Below are positions 32,401-43,739 of a DNA stretch of 64,000 nt, in pieces. A model generated the notes under the pieces. That model was not told the origin of the DNA, searched no databases, and saw nothing but the letters and a program-made list of their open reading frames with translations. A program made the translations under genes and the position numbers. The stretch spans positions 3,548,001 through 3,612,000 of the forward strand of contig NC_087390.1 of assembly GCF_963675165.1 (NCBI RefSeq). Reading direction: 5' to 3'. The DNA is from Halichondria panicea (taxonomy: Eukaryota; Porifera; Demospongiae; Suberitida; Halichondriidae). How positions within the stretch are numbered: position 1 is the first letter of the stretch; the number at the start of each line of letters is the position of its first letter.

Positions 32401-34673
32401 ATTTTTTACACAGTGTCAAATGTGTTATCTGATTCACAAGTTGATTCATGAAGACAACTCCTTCCCTCCCCCACACACACACTCCCTATGTAAAGGCGGA
32501 AGAGCTGCAGTGCCTTCGTTGCTCCCATGATAAACGTTTGGAGCGAATGAAGTGGCTAAAGACAAACTACAACCTGGCCGTGGAGCAGATTAAAACCTAT
32601 GAAACCAAAAGGCAAGTATTATACATACATGTACATCGTGACAATGATATAATTTTTTTTAATGTAAAGTTTTACGTATTGTAAGGCTATCTATAGGCTC
32701 ATGAGCTAAATTTACACCTTGAGGGAGTTAGATATACATGTAGGTGTATTTACTGTCTGTATAAGCTGTGAGTTTAAATCAAGTGTACACCTGAACCATT
32801 ACACATACATTGTACATGTACATATGGAAAAATGTACCGTGGGAAGGTAATTTTTGAGGGACTAAAATTAGTGAATTTTGTCGATTAATGTGTTGATGGT
32901 ACGAAGCATTATATACTAATTTTGGGCTGCCATTTATTAACTGGCCTGACTCAACAAACAATCTGTATCTTTAATTATTGAGATCTCCCCAGTGGTCCTA
33001 GAGATGTGCGTAGAACTGGACGTAGACGGAGACACTCTGAGAGTGCTCTCAAGCATAAAGACAGTCGACTAGTATGGAATGAGTTAACACAGTACAAGTC
33101 GCTCTGTCAGCAAATGGAACATGACCTGTGAGTGCTTGAGAGTTTAATGCCACACTGTGTCATTAAATGGTACAATGTATAATCAAGGGCGTATGAAGAG
33201 AAGAGGGCATGCATGCAACTACAATCTATCCTATTACAAATGGGTGGCGGTTTATGTACAAATGGGCGGGGGTTATGTCTAAAAATAGTATTGCAGTGCA
33301 CTTTATACTCTTTATTCCCTAGTGGGCGGTGGCTAAATCATGTCTAAATATAGCATATCCTGCTGACTCATCAATAATACGACGCATACACAGTATACAT
33401 TGTGAGTTGCATGCCCTCTTCTCTTCATACACCCTTGGTATAATTATGTAGTTTTGGCGGAGCCGCTTTGATTAAAGATTAAAGTTGTAGCCACCTTTGT
33501 AGAGACATGTACATGTATATTGAAACATCGTAATAATTATATGTTCCTTCTGATACTAACATTTACTAAAAGTTCCTATTGTAACTTGAAAAGTTGTCAT
33601 TTATAGGAAGGTAACTTTCACTTCACTGCATGCATATAAGAGTTCTGCTTAAGGAGGAGAGAGACGTTTTACTGACAAAATGCTCCCGGAACCAGACCAC
33701 CATCTTTGACTTGAGAGCCTGTCTGCAACACGAGAAAGATGGTGATGTGATAAATATACATGTACAGTACATGTACAGTACGTACAATAATTATATCACA
33801 TACTGTACATGTGTGTGCTTTTGAATTTGAATGTGCTACGTACATGTATAGTTTTATGTGCAAATAAATAATTTCATGATTGACTGTACATGTAGATCTT
33901 GAGAGGAAGGTTGCAGCAATTGCAATGCTTGAAGGCTCTGTTGAGAGTTTCACTCTTCAAGAACAACAGGTACGTATGTAGTACATTGTACGTACATGTA
34001 CACGTACTAGTGTATATACAGCTTATCACCTGCTTGCTAATAATTACTGTTTTGTGTACATAGACCATCAGGTCATGTGGGTGCATACATATTTTTATGC
34101 ACCCACCCCATCATTTTTATAATCATTGCGTATGAAATGCTGCTACTTATACTTGTATAGGTTGATGAGCTACAGCACTGTGTGGATTGCCTGGAAACAG
34201 AAAAGAAGCAGCTTTTAACAAAAAACATGTATGCGACGTACATGTGCATGTGCATATAATAGCCTACATAGCTGTCTTCATTGTACACCTAATAAATGCC
34301 AACTGCTCTTACACTTGTATACAGCAATGAAAGGGCTACTTGTTCATGTACGTACACTGTACATGTATTCTATATCAGTTTTGCTTTTTTTCCTGTCACT
34401 AGTGTTCTGGAGAAGCAGTGTGCTGTGTTCTATCAGGAGAGGATTGCTCTAGAATCCACCATTATACAAATGCAACACGAGCTCTCACGGAAGAACATCA
34501 AAGGATTGTGCAAAGCTACTATGACTGAAGCAGCTCTACACTCCCCCTCAATTGACTGCAATCAGTCACCTACCAAATACCAACCTTCTTCAAAAACTAA
34601 GCTTTCATTCCCCACACACAGTCAAAAGTTATACAACCCTCCCATTCTCAATCTAAGCCCCTGTTTACGGTAA
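29457..34673 (+). CDS. CNTLN: Centlein-like coiled-coil centrosomal protein, 15 exons
   Basis: Exons 29457-29528, 29789-29877, 30391-30475, 30534-30577, 31071-31164, 31297-31360, 31521-31624, 31672-31766, 32064-32211, 32496-32611, 32993-33127, 33641-33741, 33896-33969, 34161-34228 and 34403-34673 total 1560 nt, giving 519 residues with every phase consistent. Near residue 26 is KEFVWSLWKQLQ, the conserved N-terminal block of centlein; WLKTNYNLAVEQIK and VWNELTQYK match a second conserved block. Most of the rest is heptad-like coiled coil rich in E, K, Q and L; the last 60 residues are Ser/Pro-rich. Vertebrate centlein links centrioles (C-Nap1/Cep68 cohesion), and the same role at centrioles is inferred. 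The protein is well under half the vertebrate length. Start ATG 29457 is the first giving a clean frame; the exon 1 donor (GTTCAC) is weak, so the N-terminus is less sure. Intron 10 uses a GC donor. Confidence 0.9.
30053..30109. repeat. GCCTCGATTCTAGGCC hairpin micro-repeat in CNTLN intron 2
   Basis: TAGCCTCGATTCTAGGCC and, inverted, CTAGCCTCGATTCCAGGCTG flank an 18-bp loop. Confidence 0.75.
30620..31055. mobile_element. Inverted-repeat element in CNTLN intron 4
   Basis: ATATGTGACAGGCTCTGGGA (left) and its exact inverse near 31030-31050, continuing as AAACAGACCAATTGG. The target duplication could not be settled because the outer bases are themselves palindromic. A frame of about 100 codons inside has no recognised domain. 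Confidence 0.72.
33184..33437. mobile_element. 254-bp element with exact 7-bp duplication in CNTLN intron 11
   Basis: Ends CAAGGGCGTATGAAGAGAAG and CAAGGGTGTATGAAGAGAAG (inverted); GTATAAT on both sides (33177-33183, 33438-33444). Confidence 0.88.
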
Positions 34674-34749
34674 TTTATATTATGTATTTTCGTCAGTGGA
34701 TATGAAGTCATCAAATAATGGGATAATGGGTAATGAAGGACTCCCTCCC

Positions 34750-35145
34750 TCATCGGGGTCGAGCTAGTATTCTCATCTGAAACAAGTATGCAACTAACAG
34801 TGGCCTAATAAACTCCTCCTGAAGAACTGGAATTTCTATTCCTTTCTTAACAGTTACAAGGTCTTCAATAGTTCCTCCAAATCCTTCTTCATCAGTAAGA
34901 ACAGAAATAGCTGCTGCACCTCCAGATTCATATTCCTTGGCAAGTGAGAGAGCATTCAGATTGACGTTAATATCTCCTTTAGAGGGTGACTTTCTCTTGA
35001 TCTCACCGATCACAGATAGTCCTGGTTTTTGGAGAGCTTTCAAGAAAGAATTTGAGTTAGTTCTCTCTTGGTATGGTACACATATCCCCTTTATTTCTTC
35101 TTTCTTTTTAGAAACAATTCTCAAGAAAATTGTCCATTTTCCCAT
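34750..35145 (-). pseudogene. trpC: Fragment of bacterial-type indole-3-glycerol-phosphate synthase
   Basis: The frame reads IVSKKKEEI near residue 10, GEIKRKSPSKG near 47, GGAAAISVLTDE near 75 and PVLQEEF near 106. These are the N-terminal helix, the first catalytic strand (Glu and Lys of EIKR, phosphate-binding SPSKG), the second strand, and the third strand of TrpC, a TIM-barrel enzyme of tryptophan synthesis. In the family the third strand normally has PVLRKDF with the general-acid lysine; here Glu replaces it. Similarity stops after about 110 of the usual 250-260 residues, where a stop follows. Animals lack this pathway, so horizontal transfer from a bacterium is inferred. It lies 76 bp from the CNTLN stop, convergent with it, and its start codon overlaps a 10-bp-arm palindrome (35144-35174). 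Probably a dead fragment. Confidence 0.8.
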
Positions 35146-35219
35146 AGATACTATATGTAATTTATAGTATCTATGATTTTCCTACAGACAGCTATTATGC
35201 CAGGTGCGTATGCTATGGA

Positions 35220-36435
35220 GTCGTAAATTAGTATATCTAGCTAGATCTGTTGCGGTATAGACTAGCAAGCCTTCACTGTTGCACGGCGAACAGTAGACTT
35301 GTCAAACTCCGTGTAGAGACTTGTGTTTGCACAGTACCGCACTTATTCGATTTAAAGCGACACTTTTACAAAGCCAGATGTCGTTTCTTTTGGAGGTTGA
35401 AAAATTATGTTGAAGTCCTGGTGTCGCATATTTAGAGGGTCACATCTATAAACTGGAGGTTACTCGATTATAGGCCGCTTAAATTACATTGTTTTTTGCG
35501 GCCTAGAAATCGAGGCTGAGGTTTGACCTCTATTTAGGATGCGACATAAAAAAATAATTGTGAACGTCGCAGTCGCTACTTTTAGAGGTCAGAAAATTGG
35601 GAAAGATCGAGGGTGTCGCATATTTGGAGGGTCGCTTTAAATTGAATAAGTACAGTAATCCATATAGCGGGAAATTTTCACGTTTTCAAGGGCAGAGCAG
35701 TAACGCGAAAATTAAAACCGAGATAAACTCCTGCGCACTGGTATTTCACATGCAAAGCTATTGGTGGGTGTGGTTTCCTGGCATTGAACCGCGAATATTA
35801 GAACCCACGAAAATGTTTGCTGAGGGCTCTGGATCCAAATAGCCAAATAGCGAAAATGTGCACCCCCTTTTCTTGCTTGAATACCAGTGATCATTGTAGA
35901 TTAGATCTGTGTAGTCTAGCTCATTCTTAATACTCAGCTTGCAACTTCCAAGGAAGTGGGTCTTAAAGCGGCACACAATATAATTTATAATAATTATGCT
36001 TACAATCAATTTGCATAGCATGCGGAATAGCAGACCATCTAGTTTTAGACTTTTTTGAAGCTGAAGAGCAAGATTACTTACAAGAAAAACAAAAACAAAA
36101 ATTATACAAAAAGCATAAGTCAAATCCATTGGTGGGATGGTCTTGATGGCGCGACCACGGGAGGACCGGGAGCCTCGAACACATTGTATAGCAGATCTGA
36201 GCAGACTATATACTTATTGAATGTATAGTACTTCATGCATTCTACTATGTACCATAATTATAGCAGAAATGTTCGTGGGGGGTTCTAATATTCGCGTTTC
36301 AATGCCAGGAACCACACCCACCAATAGGTTTCCATGTGAAATACGAGTGCGTGGGAGTTTAATCCCAGTTTTAATTTTCGCGCTGTCTGCCCTCGAAAAA
36401 CGCTAAATTTTGCACCTCACAAAAATTTCCGTATG
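35220..36435. mobile_element. Cluster of inverted-repeat elements between trpC fragment and MORN2
   Basis: 35220-35335 is a solo end of the TAGACTCGCAAGCC family. 35337-35655 is a TA-flanked element with ends CCGCACTTATTCGATTTAAA and CTGTACTTATTCAATTTAAA (inverted); it carries a GCCTCGATTTCTAGGCC-type hairpin (35463-35517). 35663-35825 and 36258-36432 are inverse arms (AATTTTCGCG, CCACCAATAG) of a further element. Confidence 0.7.
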
Positions 36436-36580
36436 TCATTATAGTTGATATAGCAACCATGACCAAAAAGCTACACTGATTGGACTATAAAACAGTTGAC
36501 CTAAGTATTTTCTTAAATATCATTACGGTATAATTATACATATTATAATTATATACATTTTTACCGTATCTTGTTAATAG

Positions 36581-39127
36581 GAAAGTCTCGGGCTAAGCAG
36601 CGTGAATCGAAAGCTGGAGGTGAGGTCATTTGTGTGCCGTCATTGTGTACGGTAACGCTAGTTGCTAACAATTACACAATTACATGACTGTGTACATGCA
36701 GGCACTAAGAAGCTGACGGACAGTTATATATTCCCTGATGGTGAAAAATACGGTAAAAGGATGATGTAATTGTTGTGGGACGTGTAGCCTCGAATCCAGG
36801 CCGATTAAATTCGGCCTGGAATATAATCTTTTTTATTGCATGTGTAATTAATCATAGGCGTGGTCCATACGCGCCCATGTACTATCTACTAGGTATATGA
36901 AGCTTTGTATGTAGCCTAGCTAGCTAGCTGTGGCCCTCTATGGTATTGTCGAGAAGGCTTGCACACTAGTCTGAAACCAGAAGAGGCTCTCATCTACCTC
37001 TATAATGGTTGGATGGTCGTGTGATGTTTTGAACTTGGTTTCTGTACAAATGAGAGCTTCTTCTGGCTTTAGACTAGTGTGCAAGCCTTCTCGACAACAC
37101 CATAGAGGGCCACAGCTAGCTAGCAAGCCTTCTCGACAACGCAATAGAGAGCATAAGCCACAATTTCACAGGAGACAAGTATTTGTTAAAATTAATACGG
37201 AAAGAAACTAGTAACAAACTAGTTTACGGTATAATTTTACAAAGGTTTACTATAAAGTATACGAGTTACCCGATTCTGGGTAACTCAGTTCGCGCATGTG
37301 CACTATCACCCATGCAATAGAGACCAGGCCGTATTTTAATCGGCCTGGTCTCGTGGCTATGGGATGTGTTGAAATGTAGAATCACAATCACTTGATGAAT
37401 GGGAATCTAACTCTAAGAGCATACATATATCAGTCATTCAATCGAAATAATTAGTTTCTAGTACTACGTAGGTTCATGCTGTTCCAACTGCATAATTATG
37501 TACGTTGGTAGCTTTTTCGAGTTTCTATGTCAACCAGCACTATCTTTAGCATGAAATTTCGGCTTTTCCGTTGTTATACCTTGTGACGTACTGCTACAAG
37601 TATATAGACTAGAGGATGAGTACCTCATATACACTTCATTTCCCCAGTTGGAGAGTATGTTGACTATGGCAATGGTGTGATCGAAAGGAATGGTGAGGGT
37701 ACACACAGCTTTGCCAGTGGACTAGTGTACAAGGGAACCTGGAGCAAAGACAAAATGAATGGAACTGGTACAATACGATATTGAAGTGCATGAAAGTGCA
37801 ACGGTCTACATGTTATGTGTACTAACATGATGCTTATATGATACTTGCTCAAGATAATTATGATTACTGATAAAGTATCAATTAGTGCTGTCGTCTCTGG
37901 TCATTCTCTCTGTTTCTTCAGGTGAGCTGATTCATCCCAATGACTGCACATACAAGGTGTACAATACTACTCACTGTAGCTACAGGAAGACACTGCGCAG
38001 TGCAGGAAATTTGTAACGAAATGCATTCATGATAAATTAATAACAACATCTGTGGTTCCTATGAGATTCTGGCATACTGATACTGATACTGATTTGATTA
38101 ACTGTTAGTGTACGCTGATTTACACACACACACGTACAACTATAGGGCACATTTATTGAGAATGAGTACCATGGCAGTGGTGTATTTCAGTGGCCGGATG
38201 GATCTATGTTCACTGGACAATTCACCAGCAACAGGTACAGTCATAGACTCATAGTCGCAGTGGACGGTATTAATTTTAAAGTATCTGCTATGCACCTATG
38301 CAAGCTATAATAATTAATAACATGCCACGAAAAGTGTTGTATAAAAAAATCGTCTGTACATGTTGCAACGAACCCCCAGCATATAAAGTGCAAAGGCCAG
38401 TCCATCCCAAGAGCAATTGGAGTGTGCACAAAATTAATAACCCGTCAACAAAATCTATCATACTTACATGTACGTACGTCACCACCTAATTTATTTCATT
38501 GGTCAACAGCTGCAAGATAACATACAGCCCCAGGGCATGCACAGACTTCGAGGTGTTTTTCTAGTTTTTTCATTAATTGTCCAAGAAAAGTAAGTAAACA
38601 GAAATGAGCCATGCTTGACGGTACTAAGACTCTAAAGCGACGGCAGAACCACGGAAGCTGCTCTACAACAAGGTGGCTACAGTCTGACGAGAAGAACTTG
38701 CAACTGCGGCGAGGGACGTCAAACACAATGCTTGGACCTAGAGCATCTGTAGAAGAAGTTGTGTTGCTTAATTAGCTTTTTGACGGTTGCAAAATCCGGC
38801 TAGTCTCATTCTTTTTGCGGTATGCACCGTGCATTGAGTGTTGCTAGCCAGTAGGAGAGGTCCTTTTATAGAGCTGCGGTAACGTGGTATAAGTCAGATA
38901 TACCACACCTACTCGGAAGATAAGCACCCTGTATATCCTCCTCGTATAGGTGTGGTATATCCAATTTGGAGTGTTGTTCCTCTGTATTAATTCAGCCATA
39001 ATTATGATGCTATATATCATTTTGTAGAATTAGTGGCAATGGTGAATTTAAGGACAGTGCAGGGAGAACCTGGATTGGAGAGTGTTCTATGGACTCTAAG
39101 ACTCTACTAAATTTAAAGCTGTCATAA
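36581..39127 (+). CDS. MORN2: MORN-repeat protein, MORN2-like
   Basis: Six exons in consistent phase: 36581-36619, 36702-36752, 37648-37767, 37922-37956, 38146-38234 and 39028-39127 (434 nt, 144 codons). A first exon with the start codon, ending in phase 1, was not found upstream. MORN repeats are visible: DGEKYVGEYVDYGNGVIERN, LVYKGTWSKDKMNGTGELI, TYKGTFIENEYHGSGVFQWP, then MFTGQFTSNRISGNGEF and TWIGE. The end LLNLKLS matches the way vertebrate MORN2 ends, which makes orthology likely. MORN2 proteins are small, found in ciliated cells, testis and phagocytic cells; the role here is inferred only from the family. It is tail-to-tail with receptor B1, 524 bp from stop to stop. Its last exon and intron were copied beside A2 and B2. 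Confidence 0.88.
36785..36826. repeat. GCCTCGAATCCAGGCCG hairpin micro-repeat in MORN2 intron
   Basis: AGCCTCGAATCCAGGCCGA and TCGGCCTGGAAT pair around a short A/T loop. A near relative with the sequence GAGACCAGGCCG lies at 37318-37357. Confidence 0.7.
36919..37123. repeat. Strong hairpin with arms of about 75 bp in MORN2 intron
   Basis: AGCTGTGGCCCTCTATGGTA and GAGAAGGCTTGCACACTAGT on the left recur inverted on the right with few mismatches around a loop of about 55 bp. Part of the right arm (CCTTCTCGACAAC) is repeated once more just after it. Confidence 0.8.
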
Positions 39128-39651
39128 TAATTATGTCAGTAAATTAACTTTGTCACGTAACTGTTGATTACAATTATTAATGATTTTAATGGTGTGTGCT
39201 TATTGCAGATCTTAGCAAACATGCTCTGCAGTAAACCAGGCCACTGTTTATAAAATATGGGCAAATCATATTTCTATATACCCAAGTTGCTGCATGGTCA
39301 TGCATGGCTAGTATAATACCGAATAAGATGCGAAGGGTATAATTATATACATGGACAGTCACACCGTACAGAATTATGAGGATGCATGCATGTGAAAACA
39401 GCACAAATTCTCTTACCATGCACAGATACATTATAGTCCGACTGGTAATAATGGTGATGATTTTGTTGAGAACAGTATAGTCCTTGAGTTTAACCCAGCA
39501 AAATTAAATTTGATACAGATCAAAATTATATACAAAAGTCATGATTATGCTCGTACATGAGTCCATATATAAAAGAAAACTAACTAGATTATGCATGCGT
39601 ATAGGTATAATTATATAAACACAAATGACATGAAAACAAGTAAGTGTCAGT

Positions 39652-42600
39652 TCAGTTTTGACGTTGGTCAAGGTTATTAGGGAGTAATGGCTGCTGTTCA
39701 GGATTTCCCATTGGACGACGACGTTTATAGCAACAACAGTACACCAACACCACGAGTATCGCAGTTATGATGATCAGTAATAGTACACTACTGACACCAA
39801 CCAAGGAAAATGTGATCGACTCATAAGGAGGGCCTGCACAAACAGAGTGTTATAATTACGGTTACCTTATCATAAGCAGTCAGTCCACTATAATCACAAT
39901 AATTATTATAATTTATTATGTATGTTAATGATGGTCATGATCATTACGTTACGAACCTTATTCATAATAATAGTGTTACATGCATAATCGCATGTTGTCC
40001 TATTATTCACTGTGATTCGTACAGTGATTAATCACGTATCAGTAATTGCACGTCGTCAAGGCAGTAATTGCACATCGTCATTAACGATGTGCAATATTAT
40101 TACTGCCTTGACGACCGAACGTTCGAATAACGGCCGCGGCTAATTTTTTACTGAAACTGCAGCTAAAAATGTCCTGCATCACAAACGATTAACAATCAAT
40201 AGCATGGCTACTCATGCAATAAGGGATTAATAGCACTCATAATAAGCACTGGCAAGGTTAATAGCACTCGGCCACGCCTTGTTACTCGTGCTATTAATCC
40301 CATATTGCACTCTTAGCCATACTACTAATTATGCACAGAGAGCAGCTACATGTGTACATGTACCGGTATGTGTACATTGAACATGTATACATAAGAGTGA
40401 CATATAATTATTATTATGTACAAAGTCATCACTTTGCTTCGTGCAAATAATTATTTACATATGACCATTGTTGTATGGAGTGAATGACTACTGATACAAT
40501 ACTGATACAATATTGATCTGTCAGCTCACCTGCACAACTGTTAGGTTTCCGATAATCTGAGATCTGACACAACTCTTTGTCTCCTTTTGAATAATATTTC
40601 ATATCCTCCTTGTTTAGATCAAAAACTGTAGTATATCAGAGCAATATAAAATTATTTGTATAGAAAATGGTTAGATGTGAACTACTGGGTATTATAGCTA
40701 GCATGACAATTAATTAGCTTACCGAGCAGCCTTCATAATAATCACTCGTATTAATTTTGTGTTTGTTTTTATACTCAAGCATGTATGTCATGATTGTAAC
40801 GGTATATACAAGTACTCAATATTACATGGTCAGCCCAAGTTAGCTTTACGTACATGCATGTCTGAACATGTATTTGTACTTGTGGTAGAAACACAGCACA
40901 AAACAAATCCTAAACAATGTCTCTGATTGAGGCTATTAAGATAATTAACTTACAGCATTGCAAAACGATACCTTCCTCAAACAAACAAGTATCTACGCTA
41001 CACTGGTGAGTAGGCTTGGTGAAACAACAGCTGAAACAAGGCTCAGAAGAGTCTATACAATCTCTCGTGTTGTTGCTGGTAAGCCAAGCATTGTGGTAGA
41101 GATTTGCGCTGTGTGTGTGTGCAAGGTGTGCATACACGTACATGTATAAGTAGGGTGGTTATGAGGGGAAATCACTACATTATCATTAATGCATGTTTCA
41201 ATTAATGCTATGGTTTGACCCTGTATTAATTGGGTTAAGAGCAACAACAACTAGCTCCTCCAAAACTTGGGCTACACATCAACATGCATTGTACAGGGTA
41301 TGGATTATCGCACTCAAATTAAGTCGCACTACAATACTTACTGAGGATAAGAAGTGTTTGAATTCTTTGCTGTGGTGATATGGTTAGGGTTTGCTTCAGT
41401 GTACCCCATCTGCCTGCATACTGAGTCAGCAGCATTGCGTGTGAATGGTTGTGTTTTGTTCTGAGCAATAACACCCCACGTATCGTGCATGTATATGAGT
41501 ACCAGTCCAAAGGAAACTTGATAACCTGCAGCGAGCTGTCCTGTAAACACATACATGTAGGTCATTGTTGTACGCCTTTCAATTTGTTACTGTTCCCCAA
41601 AAAGGGTTCATAAATTAATATGCGATTTTTAACAGACATAAGAGGTAAGTATTTAACGGGAGGAGTCCTAGTTTGGATACCATACTGGTTAATAACTAGC
41701 TCTTATACCTGGAGCAGTATTCTCGGGATGTAGTAGTAACACTTGTCCAATGTAACCTTCATTTGGCACCTTGTTCCAGCTTTCATCAGGTCCTAACATG
41801 TGCATGAATGTCAGTAAGCATGCAGGCACAGATATAACTTTATTACCTACCCGCAATACATTCAAGGCACATATACACATACATCAATCTTTGAAGTTCA
41901 GTATTGTAAGCAATATTTCGTGGATAATACTTTCTTGGTTGCTGCTTGCACTGCAGGTAAAGGTAGGCAAGGTCGCTTCATTCGTGGGTAAATATTCATG
42001 GCCAGACCTTCAACCACAAATGTTTTGCCCCACGAAAATTACCCGCTATACGGTATATACCGTATAGCGGGTAATTTATTTTCGAGGCACCAAATTTTTG
42101 CGAATTGCTAAAACTAAACATTTCACAGATATTGTTTTTGAGGATAGAGGTTCAAATAACTACATGCACTTACAGTAGAGAGGTCTTTGGAAGTAAACAA
42201 TGATTTTCGAGGTTTGAGATAAAACTGCAAAAATGTTGTGCCAAAATAACCCACTGTCTATGATAGTGTTCCTCGGCCCTTTGGCATAACTATGTTGAGC
42301 TAGAGCTCTTTCACTGAGTAATTGGTACCAGTATACATGTACATGTGCATTGAAACAATCATTACCACAGTGTAAGTAGAGTTTAGAACAGCCGAGTTCA
42401 TTTGGATTTGGTGGGATGGTGTTGCATCTCAGAATATTTGTTTTTTTGCTGTCACACATCACCTTGGTGAACCAGGGGTCAATACCATTCTTATCCCAGT
42501 GTACCCTAAAGTGCATAGGAAAATTTCTGCACAAACAAGTGACAACTTTTCATTAAATAGCCATAAATAATTATATGCCCTCCCCCCCCACTACACACAC

Positions 42601-42878
42601 AGTGACACATACACCGTATAATGGATATAACTTTAAAATAAATAATTATGAGAAAGTCATTGCAACATGATCATCTTACTTTATACTAGAATATTCCACA
42701 TCATATCCAAGTTGTTGGCACATGGTGGTAACAGTTGCTTTATCAGCCTCATCATCACATATGGTCCCCCATTTAGCTGGCTGAAGGTTGCCTATGTAGT
42801 ACACCAGCAATAGAGGCGTCCCTTGAAAACTGTTATTCCGGTCTAGGCATAAGTCCCCTATTGATGGGTTCGCTTTTT
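39652..42878 (-). CDS. SRCR receptor B1, type I membrane protein, exons 1-7 intact
   Basis: Exons 42878-42680, 42505-42366, 41792-41709, 41525-41342, 41108-40954, 40625-40530 and 39833-39652 have the same lengths as A1 except the last. Exons 1-5 are near-identical to A1 (two SRCR domains with WGTICDDEAD, DPWFTKVMC, VCRQMGYT, FEDGIVLQC). The tail exon is clearly diverged: helix VLLLIIITAILVVLVYCCCY, basic KRRR, then EQQPLLPNN. EQQPLL fits the acidic dileucine pattern [DE]XXXL[LI] used for endocytic sorting; A1 lacks it. No stop or frameshift was found. The signal-peptide exon is again missing from my model. Intron 6 holds an insertion of about 330 bp absent from A1. Confidence 0.87.
39990..40320. 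repeat. B1-specific insertion made of two hairpins
   Basis: The first hairpin pairs GTCGTCAAGGCAGTAATTGC (40052) with its inverse near 40110. The second pairs TGCAATAAGGGATTAATAGC (40217) with GCTATTAATCCCATATTGCA near 40308. The corresponding place in A1 (near 4390) is contiguous. Confidence 0.75.
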
Positions 42879-43064
42879 CTGCAAAAATAACACCAGTAGT
42901 ACAGTGCTGAGATGTACGTACACACTAGTAGGAGCACTATAATTATATACACGGTCTCAAAATAATAGATGCACACTAAACTGCATGAAGGTCAAAACGT
43001 AGCCGCCCTGTACAGTAGACTCGATTCCAATCCGCTTGAAAATACGTACCTAAGCGGCCTGGTA

Positions 43065-43739
43065 TACATTGTATGCGCATGCGCGTACATTACCCCAAAA
43101 AGGGGGTAATCCGTGTATTTGTGGATACTGTCAGTAAAATAAACCGTATACTATTTTGTATTCTGAAGTTGTAGTCTACATAGAAGAAAGATGATAGAAT
43201 CCTTACACCCTTTATTGTATCAAGCCAAGTCTCTACTTAACGACACCCTACACTGTAAGGCTACAGATGATATAGGAAAGGCATGATGTGTTCCTGTGGG
43301 TCCCCTGATGAGGCTGTGGTAATATGAACCAGGCAAGTCTTCTGCTACCAAATCTTGCCTTTATGTTCGACAAGAAGTCATTGCTGAAGATAAAGAAGCT
43401 AATGATCACTCCTGGAAGCTTTTAATAAGCTTTAACTCGACACTCAGGAAGTTATTCACTCAGGATCTACTGATGTATTAAAGAGTCCACTACTCTTTCT
43501 AGCTGGCATGTCTGGGATCGAGGCCTTCTTGAACTGCCTCTTTTGATAAACAGAGCTAGAAGAAGCAACACTGCTGCAGCATAATTATTCTAGTGTCTCT
43601 GAACGCTACCATTGTGGTTATGAATATTTTACCTAACCACATGGTCATACGTATTCTTCCTTTTTGTAATTTCATCCATTTTTTACAATTTGTATGATGA
43701 AATTGCTGTCAATTATTTCGCGCATGCGCATACAAAGTA
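43065..43739. mobile_element. TA-flanked element, copy B of 7103-7777
   Basis: Same termini and TA flanks, offset 35,962. Confidence 0.6.

Noticed and set aside
1-40000. Simple tandem array of complete 36-kb units
   Set aside because: Left of A1 there is no MORN2 as that model predicts, but a retroelement and receptor A0. The right end of copy B is outside the window.
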